A DNA stretch of 64,000 nucleotides. Origin: Sphingomonas sp. (GTDB taxonomy: Bacteria; Pseudomonadota; Alphaproteobacteria; Sphingomonadales; Sphingomonadaceae). The notes below the pieces were generated by a model. That model did not search any database and was not told the DNA's origin. It saw only the letters and a list, made by a program, of their open reading frames with translations. Positions within the stretch are counted from its first letter, which is position 1, and each line of letters begins with the position of its first letter. Made by a program: the position numbers and the translations under genes. Positions 34,316-41,771 of the stretch are shown in pieces. The stretch is taken from NCBI RefSeq assembly GCF_024508665.1, contig NZ_JANINP010000003.1, forward strand, positions 62,001-126,000. The letters run 5' to 3'.

Positions 34316-35452
34316 GTGGACGGAAGCAGGGCAAGGGTGCCGGACGGCACCTATATCAAATTGGTTGCCAGCCTGTTCTCGACCCTGTTGCCGACGGCGA
34401 TCATGGCGATGTCGTTCCTGGGGGTCGCCGCGCTGATCACCAGCCAGACGCCGGACACCACGCTGACCCTTTTGATGGTTGCCGGATCGGTGGCCGCCGC
34501 TGCACGGCTCACCGTCGTGCTGCTCTATCGCCGGCGCGTCGCCGACCCGGCGCTCGGCGTCGAGACCGCGCGGCATTTCGAGCGCCACTTCGCCACGGCG
34601 TATCTCGCCTTCGCGCTCATATTCGGCCTGTTCGGGGCGCGCGCCTTCATGATCGCCGCCCCGGCGAGCCGCATGGCAATCGTGGGGCTCTTGTTCGGTT
34701 ATGGCGCCGGCGTCGCGGCCGGCCTGTCGATGCGGCCCTGGATCAGTGTGCCGAGCATGCTGGTCGCGATCGTGCCGACCATCGTCGTCGCCTGGTCTTT
34801 CCCGGACATCACTTTTTGGGCGACCGGGGCTTTGCTCGCGGTTTTTCTCGCCGGCGGGATCCAGAGCGTGTTCGCCCGTTACCGTCAGGCCGCGGCAGAT
34901 ATTACCCGGCGCCAGTTGTTCGCGACGCTGGCGCGCTCCGACCACCTCACCAACCTGCCCAACCGCCTGAGCCTGCGCGAGCGTTTCGACATCTCTGTCG
35001 CCAACAGCGGCCCGCGCGACACGATCGCGGCCCACTGTCTGGATCTCGACCGGTTCAAGCCGGTCAACGATCGTTACGGCCACCCGACCGGCGACGCGTT
35101 GCTGAAGGCGGTATCGGGCCGGCTGCAGGGATTGTTGCGCAAGAGCGATTTCGCCTCGCGGATCGGCGGAGACGAATTCGTCGTGGTGCAAGCCCAAATG
35201 GCGCATGCCGGAGAGGCGCAGCTTCTGGCGCGCCGGATCGCCAAAGCGATCGCCCAGCCTTATTCGATCGACGGCCATGATATCTCGATCGGCACGAGCA
35301 TCGGTTATGCCGAGACGATGGCAGCCGACGCGGATCTCGATCGCCTGATCGCCCAGGCCGATGCGGCGCTTTGCGGCATCAAGAGCAAGGGCGGCGGCAT
35401 TGCCCGGTTCGAACCGGCCAGCGTCGAAGCCGATCTTCGTCTCAGCGCCTGA
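34316..35452 (+). CDS. Membrane diguanylate cyclase (GGDEF)
   Basis: 378 residues from a GTG at 34316, chosen because AAAGGAG lies eight bases upstream; an ATG at 34289 would add nine residues without an RBS. About five to six hydrophobic helices fill residues ~10-190 (LVASLFSTLLPTAIMAMSFL; FALIFGLFGARAFMIAA; SMLVAIVPTIVVAW). A GGDEF domain follows: DHLTNLPNRLSLRERF, DLDRFKPVND and the intact RIGGDEFVVVQ. It probably makes c-di-GMP from two GTP. No RxxD inhibitory site is obvious. It is the first gene after tRNA-Phe and leads a signalling block with FixLJ-like genes. Confidence 0.94.
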   Translation: MDGSRARVPDGTYIKLVASLFSTLLPTAIMAMSFLGVAALITSQTPDTTLTLLMVAGSVAAAARLTVVLLYRRRVADPALGVETARHFERHFATAYLAFALIFGLFGARAFMIAAPASRMAIVGLLFGYGAGVAAGLSMRPWISVPSMLVAIVPTIVVAWSFPDITFWATGALLAVFLAGGIQSVFARYRQAAADITRRQLFATLARSDHLTNLPNRLSLRERFDISVANSGPRDTIAAHCLDLDRFKPVNDRYGHPTGDALLKAVSGRLQGLLRKSDFASRIGGDEFVVVQAQMAHAGEAQLLARRIAKAIAQPYSIDGHDISIGTSIGYAETMAADADLDRLIAQADAALCGIKSKGGGIARFEPASVEADLRLSA

Positions 35453-35643
35453 ATATCCCCGGCACGATCGATCGACTTGCCGCGGCACACGTCACGGCTT
35501 TGGGCCGAAATTATCGGCCAACATCGCAAGACCATTGATCGGCGCTTCGAGATTATTCCGCCGCGCGGTGAAATACCTAACCGGTTGGTACCCGAGCGGT
35601 AACCGCGGACGCGCAAAGATGACCTCATAGAGGCGCTGCTACG

Positions 35644-35655
35644 TAGGTTTACCTA
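35644..35655. promoter_or_regulatory. TAGGT-TT-ACCTA palindrome
   Basis: A perfect five-base inverted repeat with a two-base spacer, embedded in GCTACGTAGGTTTACCTAGC. It is 63 bases upstream of the TTG start of the small 35718 gene. The TACGTAG half-site resembles motifs bound by FixJ/LuxR-family regulators; a FixJ-like gene is next door. Confidence 0.4.
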
Positions 35656-35717
35656 GCCGACTAATCGGCACGGGCGGATTAGCCTGCCGCAGCCCCGTTG
35701 CATCTGGATGTCGCACC

Positions 35718-36059
35718 TTGCCCTTCGATCTGATCGTCCTGCTGATCTCCGAAAGCGACCTGCGCAGCGCGTTGACTGCGCGGCTGACGATGATCGGCAT
35801 CAATGTCGTCACGATCGGAGCGGACCAACTGGTGCGAGGCTTGCACGGCCTGGCGGTCACGACCGCCGTGCTCGTCACCGACGATGGTCCTATCGGCCAG
35901 GCTGCCGCCGAAGTGTCCCCGCCATGGCTGCAGGTCATTATCCTCAACGGATCGTCCGGCGAACTCGACGATCGCCCGGTGCGACTGCCCCGGCGCGGTG
36001 CCACGCGCCGGCTGGTCGAGATATTGGACGGCTGGCGGGCGTCTAGCCCGTCGCGATGA
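35718..36059 (+). CDS. Small alpha/beta protein of unknown function next to FixJ-like gene
   Basis: 113 residues from a TTG start. The fold pattern resembles a degenerate receiver domain: LIVLLISESDLRSALTARLTMIG (strand-helix), VVTIGADQLVRG, TAVLVTDDG, LQVIILNGSSGEL and RRLVEIL. However, the phospho-acceptor Asp at the end of the third strand is not clearly placed. Codon use and composition are protein-like; the competing frame from 35708 is not. It is convergent with the response regulator, their 3' ends overlapping by 17 bases, so their transcripts would be antisense at the tips. I do not recognise the family. Confidence 0.6.
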   Translation: MPFDLIVLLISESDLRSALTARLTMIGINVVTIGADQLVRGLHGLAVTTAVLVTDDGPIGQAAAEVSPPWLQVIILNGSSGELDDRPVRLPRRGATRRLVEILDGWRASSPSR

Positions 36060-36663
36060 GGCCGGCGGCGAACGCGACCCGGAGCGCCTCGGACAAACTG
36101 CGCACGCCCATCTTGGTCATCAGGTTGGCGCGATAGATTTCGACCGTGCGGGGACTGATCGCGAGATCATAGGCGATGATCTTGTTCGATCTCCCCTCGA
36201 TCAATCCGGTCAGGACGTCGCGTTCCCTGGGCGACAGCACCGCCACCTTGGCGCGCGCGGTTTCGACCTGCGCCGACCCGGTGCTGTCGTGCTCCAGGCG
36301 GTCGAAGGCCTTGTCGATCGCCTCCATCAGGGCGTCGGCCTTATAGGGCTTTTCGAGGAAATCGAACGCTCCGGCCTTCATCGCCTGCACGGCAATATCG
36401 ATATTGCCCTCCCCGGTCAGGATGATGGTCAGGAATCGCGCGGGAGGAGACGCGGCCAGTTCCTGCAGGACCTCGATCCCGTTTTTTCCGGGCATGTGAT
36501 AATCGAGCAGCAGCACGCCCGATTCCAGTTCGGCAACGCGCTCCAGAAACTGATCGCCCGAGCGGAAATTGCGCACGACGAGGTCGGAACGCAGCGAGAG
36601 GAGGCCGTGCAGCGACGCCCGCACGGCATCGTCGTCATCAATCAGGTAGATGTTCCGGATCAT
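36043..36663 (-). CDS. FixJ-family response regulator
   Basis: 206 residues: receiver domain with acidic pocket YLIDDDD and phospho-acceptor Asp54 (VLLLDYHMPG), Thr/Lys switch region (IILTGEG, EKPYKADAL), then a LuxR/FixJ helix-turn-helix: LSPRERDVLTGLIEGRSNKIIA and SPRTVEIYRANLMTKMG. The start overlaps the kinase gene by 26 bases, so the two are translationally coupled. Likely phosphorylated by that kinase. Targets unknown; TACGTAG-like sites lie nearby at 35638-35655. Confidence 0.95.
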   Translation of the reverse strand: MIRNIYLIDDDDAVRASLHGLLSLRSDLVVRNFRSGDQFLERVAELESGVLLLDYHMPGKNGIEVLQELAASPPARFLTIILTGEGNIDIAVQAMKAGAFDFLEKPYKADALMEAIDKAFDRLEHDSTGSAQVETARAKVAVLSPRERDVLTGLIEGRSNKIIAYDLAISPRTVEIYRANLMTKMGVRSLSEALRVAFAAGLIATG

Positions 36664-39343
36664 CTTCCAGCTCCTTGAACACCGGCAGGGTGAAGCGGAA
36701 CACCGCCCCTCCGTCCGGCTGGTTCTCCGCCGTCAGGACGCCGCCATGCGCCTCGACGATACGTCTCGAAATGGACAGGCCGATTCCCATTGCCGTGCCC
36801 GACTTGGTGGTTGAGAAACGCCCGTAGACTTGCTCGCTCAGCGCTTCGGGAATGCCGGGGCCCGTATCCATGATCGCCAATTCGACCAGGTCGTCGGGTT
36901 TCGATTGCGACTGGATCACGATCCGTCGCGGACCGCCGGTGTCGAGCGAACGCAACGCTTCGACCGCATTGCGCAACAGATTGACCAGCACCTGCTGGAT
37001 CTGAACGCGGTCGGCGAAGATCCTGTCGCAGGCCGGATCGAGTTCGTAGACGAGCTCGATCTCTTCGCGCCGAGTGCCGAAGAAGACCAGAGCGACCGCA
37101 TCCCTGACGACCTCGTCGAGCGATTCGGAGCGCATTTCGATGTCGCGCTTGGCCAGGAAGTCGCGCAACCGCCGGATGATGTCACCCGACCGTTGGGTTT
37201 GCTCTTCGGCCATGTGCAGCAGATCGGCGACGCGCTCGCCGCCTCCGCCCTGCTCGATCAGCATCCGAGCCGCCGCGATGAAATTGCCCGTCGCGCTGAG
37301 CGGCTGATTGAGTTCATGCGCTAGGTCGGCCGCCAGCTCGCTCATGCCGCGTTGGCGCGAGATATGCGCCAGTTCCGCGCTGAGCTCGGACAAGCGCTGT
37401 TCCTCGAACAGGCGCCGGGAAACGTCGCGGACGATTCCAGTGAAGATCCGCTCCTCTCCGATGCGCGCCTCTCCGACATTGAGTTCGATCGGAAACTGCG
37501 CACCGTCCGCACGCCGCGCGGTCAATTCGCGAGTCACGCCGATGACCTTGCGCTCCCCGGTCTTGAGGTAGCGAGCGATCGCCGCGTCGTGACCCGACGC
37601 GAACATATCGGGCATCAGGATCTTGACGTTGCACCCGATCATCGACGCTGCCGAATAGCCGAACATTGCTTCTGCGGCCGGGCTGAAACTCTTGATGATG
37701 CCATGGTCGTCGATGACGATCGTCGCGTCCGGTACCGTCCTGATGATCGATTCGAGCTGCATCTCGGTCTCACGCCGGTTGCGGTGCGTGACGTCGACCA
37801 GCGAGCCGATCGTTCGGATCAGATTGCCGCGCTCGTCGAACAGACAGCGCGACGTTCCTTCGAGAATCCGCGGCGGCCCGTCCGGCGAGAGGAAGTGATA
37901 TTGGAAAGCAAAGCGATCCAGCCGATCGGCGACGACGCGATCGATCGACGCCATTACATCGACCAAATCCGCGGGATCGACATGGTCGCGCCACGCGTCG
38001 AAACTGTCGATCGTACCCTGGGCCAGACCCAATCGCTGCTCGGACCCTGGCGACCAGCTGATCCGGCCGGTCGCGACGTCCCACTCGAACACGCCGATCT
38101 CATTCACCTCCGCGGCGATTGCGAGGCGATGCTCGCTGGCGCGCAATTCTTCCTCCGCCCGGACCCGCGATGTCAGGTCGAGCATCTTGAGTACGACGAC
38201 GTCGTCGCCGTCTGAGCGTCGCAGGTATCGCCGTCGCTCCAGAATATTGAGCTCGGTCCCGTCGCGGCTGCGCTCGACGAATTCTGCATCGCCGTCGGCG
38301 AGCGGCAATTCGGCACCGACGCTGCGGCGCGGACGTGATTGCAACAGTTCGTGCTTGTTCCGCCCCACCGCTTCGCTGTCGGTCCAGCCGTAAAGTTCGG
38401 CGCAGCCCCGCGTCCAATGGAGGATCGTCCCGTCCGGCCGGACCAGCGCGATGGCAGCGCTGTCGAGCGCGGCGCTGAGGTCGCCCAGCGCCAACCGCTG
38501 ACGGGTCAGCCGGTCGGACACCAGCAACAGGATCGTGCCGATGATCAGCATGTTGACCAGGATCGCGATCAAGGCGGCACCTTCGGGCGGTGCGCTGCCG
38601 GTCCTGATCGACCATTGTTCAAGGACGACGGGGACAGCGGGCAGAACGAACAGAATCGGCAGGACCAACCAGCCCAGTGGCTGACGCATCCGGTCGCCCG
38701 ACAAGAGGCCGGTCCACCCCGCCTCATGTTTCCACCACAGGAAAGAGCAAGCAATCGCCAGCGACGCCAGACCGGCCGGTAACGGTGCGACGAAGAACTG
38801 GTTGAGGAGAGCAGCGTGATGGATCCACATCAGCGCGGTGGTCGAATAGAGACCAAGGCAAAGCGCCAGCGCCGCCAGTACGTTCGCGACCCGGTCGAGC
38901 AGCGGCGATTGCCGCCGCGCAATCAATATGGCCGCGGCCAGCGACACGAAGGACAGGAGCGAATTGGATCCCGGACGGCCCGGATTGGCAGCGGTCGAGC
39001 GCGCGAGTTGTTCGGGAAAGAGCAACCGGTCGACGCCGGGCCGGATCCCCAATCCGGATTCGGCGACGATCATCGCGACGAGGACCAAAACGGCAACCGC
39101 AGCGACCATAGCGCCGCGCCGGCCAAGGATCGCCATCACTATCGCGAAGGAAAGCAGCAAATAACCCGTAGTCGTCAGCGGCCAGGCCGGCGCGTAGCTC
39201 GCTCCGAACGAGGCAAGCGTTGGTGCTTCGAACAACCAGCCCAATAACGATAGAGATGCGGCCAGCGCGGCAATTCCGGCCAACGCCAGTGCTACTTTGT
39301 CATGTCTCGATGCGTCGTTCGCACGACGCATTCGACCAGGCAT
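36638..39343 (-). CDS. FixL-like membrane histidine kinase with three PAS domains
   Basis: 901 residues. About eight hydrophobic helices span residues 15-275, then PAS1 (~290-390), PAS2 with PAC (~405-520), PAS3 (~530-645), HisKA with phospho-acceptor His676 (DLAHELNQPLSATGN), and HATPase_c with N792 (LLRNAVEAL), DTGPG (826-830) and GIGLSISRRIVEAHGG. PAS3 matches the FixL haem pocket: His585 in SGHDAAIARY and Arg605 in IGVTRELTARRADG are exactly 20 residues apart, as His200 and Arg220 are in Bradyrhizobium FixL. It is therefore a candidate O2/redox sensor. The response regulator overlaps its 3' end. The gap upstream (39344-39479) is strongly A/T-rich and probably holds the promoter. Confidence 0.93.
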   Translation of the reverse strand: MPGRMRRANDASRHDKVALALAGIAALAASLSLLGWLFEAPTLASFGASYAPAWPLTTTGYLLLSFAIVMAILGRRGAMVAAVAVLVLVAMIVAESGLGIRPGVDRLLFPEQLARSTAANPGRPGSNSLLSFVSLAAAILIARRQSPLLDRVANVLAALALCLGLYSTTALMWIHHAALLNQFFVAPLPAGLASLAIACSFLWWKHEAGWTGLLSGDRMRQPLGWLVLPILFVLPAVPVVLEQWSIRTGSAPPEGAALIAILVNMLIIGTILLLVSDRLTRQRLALGDLSAALDSAAIALVRPDGTILHWTRGCAELYGWTDSEAVGRNKHELLQSRPRRSVGAELPLADGDAEFVERSRDGTELNILERRRYLRRSDGDDVVVLKMLDLTSRVRAEEELRASEHRLAIAAEVNEIGVFEWDVATGRISWSPGSEQRLGLAQGTIDSFDAWRDHVDPADLVDVMASIDRVVADRLDRFAFQYHFLSPDGPPRILEGTSRCLFDERGNLIRTIGSLVDVTHRNRRETEMQLESIIRTVPDATIVIDDHGIIKSFSPAAEAMFGYSAASMIGCNVKILMPDMFASGHDAAIARYLKTGERKVIGVTRELTARRADGAQFPIELNVGEARIGEERIFTGIVRDVSRRLFEEQRLSELSAELAHISRQRGMSELAADLAHELNQPLSATGNFIAAARMLIEQGGGGERVADLLHMAEEQTQRSGDIIRRLRDFLAKRDIEMRSESLDEVVRDAVALVFFGTRREEIELVYELDPACDRIFADRVQIQQVLVNLLRNAVEALRSLDTGGPRRIVIQSQSKPDDLVELAIMDTGPGIPEALSEQVYGRFSTTKSGTAMGIGLSISRRIVEAHGGVLTAENQPDGGAVFRFTLPVFKELEDDPEHLPD

Positions 39344-39479
39344 TCGTCCCCATCCTTATGCCACCCGCCAGGCGGGGCGGCCTCTATTATTTTCGCCGCT
39401 GTTCAGCATCCCGGAATATTGGTGGAATTACAATAAGCTTGGCGAAATATTTTAGACTAAATAGTTCATTATGACCCGA

Positions 39480-41036
39480 TCACACCGCTAGCGAAGGCCG
39501 GCCGCCACGATAGGCGATCATCGAGTGGCGACCGAAACCCAGCCGCAAGGTCATCGCGCGGAACAAGGCCTTCACCGCGCTGGCGATCTGCTCGACCAGA
39601 CTGGCGCGCCGGGGATCTTCCAGTTCGAAGTCGCCGAGCCAGAGTTCGTCCATCGTGCAGGCCTTGAGGTTGACCGTGACGGGCGGCTCGTCGCGCCGTT
39701 TGTCGGGGGTATCTGGCTGCGTCGACGACGGCAGCCGATCGATCAGGTCGAGCAACGGCGTGTCACTTACGACAGGTTCGACGAGCGCAGCGGTGAGATC
39801 GCCAGGGCTGCTCACCGCCGCCGCGCCGAGCGGCAGCGCAGGCTTTGGCGCTGCAGCCGGGGGCGCGACGATGTCGGCCTCAGGCGTCGCGATGAAGAGA
39901 GGCTTCGCCAAAGCCACGGCCGCCGCGATCGGTGGCGAAACGTCTGCCGGCAGCTCGATCGATTTAGCCGTTCCGGACATGGAAACGGCCGGTTGAGACT
40001 CGGCGACCGGCGCGTAGATAGCGGCAACCGGCCCTACGGCGGATCGGACCAACGCAGCCTGCGAGCGCGCCTGGGGCCGATGACCTTGTGCAATCAGGGC
40101 GACGCGAACGATGCCGTCGAGCGACTCCGACACCGATGCTCCCCAGGCGAGCTCGACGTCCGGCGACGCCTGATCGGCGATCGTCGCGACGATCGCGTCG
40201 AGCTCCATCAGCGACATGTCGGTACCGCCGCTGATCGAGATCATCAGCTTTCCAGCCCCGGCGATCTCGTCGTCGATCAACGGGCAGGCCATCGCGCGTT
40301 CCGCCGCGAGGACCGCGCGGTCGGTGCGGTCGGTGCGCTCGGTCGCCTCGCCGAACCCGATCACCGCCCGGCCCATCTCGGCGACCACGTTGCGCATTTC
40401 GGCGAAACCGATCTGCTTGAGCCCCGGCGTCACCAGCAGGTGCGCGATCCCGCCGACCACATCGGCAAGCACCGCGTTCGACTCCAGCATGGCCGCTTTG
40501 AAAGTCATCTCGAGATCGCCGATGCCCAGCAGCCGCTGGTTGGGAACGACGATGATCGCGTCGACCAAGGGCTCGAGCGTGGCGATGCCCTGATCCGCCC
40601 GGCTCGCCCGCCGCAATCCTTCAAACTCGAACGGCCGCGTCACCACCGCGATGGTCGGAATGCCGCGTAGCCGGGCGCGCTCGGCGAAGATCGGCGCCGC
40701 GCCGGTGCCGGTGCCCCCGCCCATTCCGGCAGCGATGAAACAGAAGTCGACATTCTCGAGTGCGGCGTCGATTTCATCCGCGACTTCCTGCGCGGCGGCA
40801 CGACCGACCTCTGGCCACGCGCCCGCGCCCAGCCCCTGTGTCGCCATCGGGCCGAGTTGCAGTTGCTGGCGGACGCCCAATGTGCGCAGCGCCTGAGCGT
40901 CGGTATTGGCGGCGATCAGCTCCACATTCGGCAGGTTTTCGTCGACCAGACCGGCAACGCCGTTCCCGCCCGCGCCGCCGACGCCGAAAACGGCGATGCG
41001 CGGCATCACAGCCTCGATAGTGTCCATAAAACTCAT
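39480..41036 (-). CDS. Divergent FtsZ-like GTPase with altered T7 loop
   Basis: 518 residues. The GTP-binding half is well kept: FGVGGAGGNGV (17-27), ANTDAQAL, MGGGTGTGAAP (105-115, tubulin signature) and VVTRPFEFEG. The catalytic T7 loop that completes the neighbour's active site in true FtsZ (NxDxxD within GLxNVDFADV) reads GLKQIGFAEM (205-214), i.e. Gln208, Gly210 and Glu213 replace Asn, Asp and Asp. The linker (~320-450) is Pro/Ala-rich. The tail lacks the usual FtsA/ZipA-binding peptide and ends with an amphipathic segment (SAVKALFRAMTLRLGFG). Probably a polymer-modulating paralogue rather than the main FtsZ, which would sit in the dcw cluster outside this window. ATG at 41036; 41027 or 41006 are alternatives. 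Confidence 0.88.
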   Translation of the reverse strand: MSFMDTIEAVMPRIAVFGVGGAGGNGVAGLVDENLPNVELIAANTDAQALRTLGVRQQLQLGPMATQGLGAGAWPEVGRAAAQEVADEIDAALENVDFCFIAAGMGGGTGTGAAPIFAERARLRGIPTIAVVTRPFEFEGLRRASRADQGIATLEPLVDAIIVVPNQRLLGIGDLEMTFKAAMLESNAVLADVVGGIAHLLVTPGLKQIGFAEMRNVVAEMGRAVIGFGEATERTDRTDRAVLAAERAMACPLIDDEIAGAGKLMISISGGTDMSLMELDAIVATIADQASPDVELAWGASVSESLDGIVRVALIAQGHRPQARSQAALVRSAVGPVAAIYAPVAESQPAVSMSGTAKSIELPADVSPPIAAAVALAKPLFIATPEADIVAPPAAAPKPALPLGAAAVSSPGDLTAALVEPVVSDTPLLDLIDRLPSSTQPDTPDKRRDEPPVTVNLKACTMDELWLGDFELEDPRRASLVEQIASAVKALFRAMTLRLGFGRHSMIAYRGGRPSLAV

Positions 41037-41103
41037 GACCGTTCCCCGACTCGCTGCACTGTCGGGACTCGTATCGCGGCATCTATGGTTAACGCGCCAC
41101 GCT

Positions 41104-41127
41104 GGGAATCTACTATCGTAGAATCCC
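41104..41127. promoter_or_regulatory. 24-base palindrome upstream of the FtsZ-like gene
   Basis: GGGAATCTAC and GTAGAATCCC flank TATC; nine of ten positions pair. It lies 68 bases upstream of the FtsZ-like start and 82 bases before the divergent DUF2939 gene, so it could be an operator for either. No regulator for it is adjacent. Confidence 0.55.
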
Positions 41128-41208
41128 GCAACGCATTGGTACGGTGAGCAGCGACATTGCCCGGAGAAATCCGCCGCCCTAGATCAGGCGTGGGGCCGAA
41201 AGGATCGC

Positions 41209-41769
41209 ATGCGCAAGGGCTGGACCATCGCAAGCGGCGCCGCGCTCGCACTGTTCGCGCTGGCTTATGGCGCGTCGCCTTATGTCGCGGTGCGCGGTTT
41301 CGTCGCCGCGGCGAGACAAGGCGACGCCGAAAAGCTGCGGGGCGCGGTCGACTTTCCGGCGGTGCGCGCCGACCTGAAGCCGCAAGTGGCGGCGGCGGTG
41401 ACCACACGGATGCAGCGCGATCCCCAGATGCGGGGCAATCCGTTCGCCGGGCTCGGCGCGATATTGATGCCGTCGATCCTCGACCGGATGATCGACAGCG
41501 TCGTGACGCCCGAGGGGATCGCGGCGTTGGTCCGCGCGGGGAAGGTGGGCCACGCCGAAACGGAGTCCGCGGCGCCACGGCGGGTCGACTACGACTTTCA
41601 TTACATCGCGCTCAACCGTTTCGATGTCGCTTTGCGGCGCCAGGGCGCGGCCGGTGATCCGGTTACTTTGGTCTTCCAGCGACGCGGCCTGTTCGCATGG
41701 AAACTCGTCCGCATCGCCCTGCCGCAGAGCAGCCTGATCGGTCCCGCGGAAGCGCCACCGGCCTCCTGA
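41209..41769 (+). CDS. DUF2939 family protein
   Basis: 186 residues with an N-terminal hydrophobic signal/anchor (TIASGAALALFALAYGASPY), then VAVRGFVAAARQGDAEKLRGAVDFPAVRADL, the diagnostic start of DUF2939. The rest is predicted as an alpha/beta periplasmic domain ending LVFQRRGLFAWKLVRIALP. Function unknown. It is divergent from the FtsZ-like gene and convergent with the acylase, whose 3' end is two bases away. Confidence 0.82.
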   Translation: MRKGWTIASGAALALFALAYGASPYVAVRGFVAAARQGDAEKLRGAVDFPAVRADLKPQVAAAVTTRMQRDPQMRGNPFAGLGAILMPSILDRMIDSVVTPEGIAALVRAGKVGHAETESAAPRRVDYDFHYIALNRFDVALRRQGAAGDPVTLVFQRRGLFAWKLVRIALPQSSLIGPAEAPPAS

Positions 41770-41771
41770 TC

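Noticed and set aside
35708..36046. Alternative frame with ATG start over the small 35718 gene
   Set aside because: The product is Arg/Pro/Ala-rich and not protein-like, whereas the TTG frame has regular strand-helix alternation.
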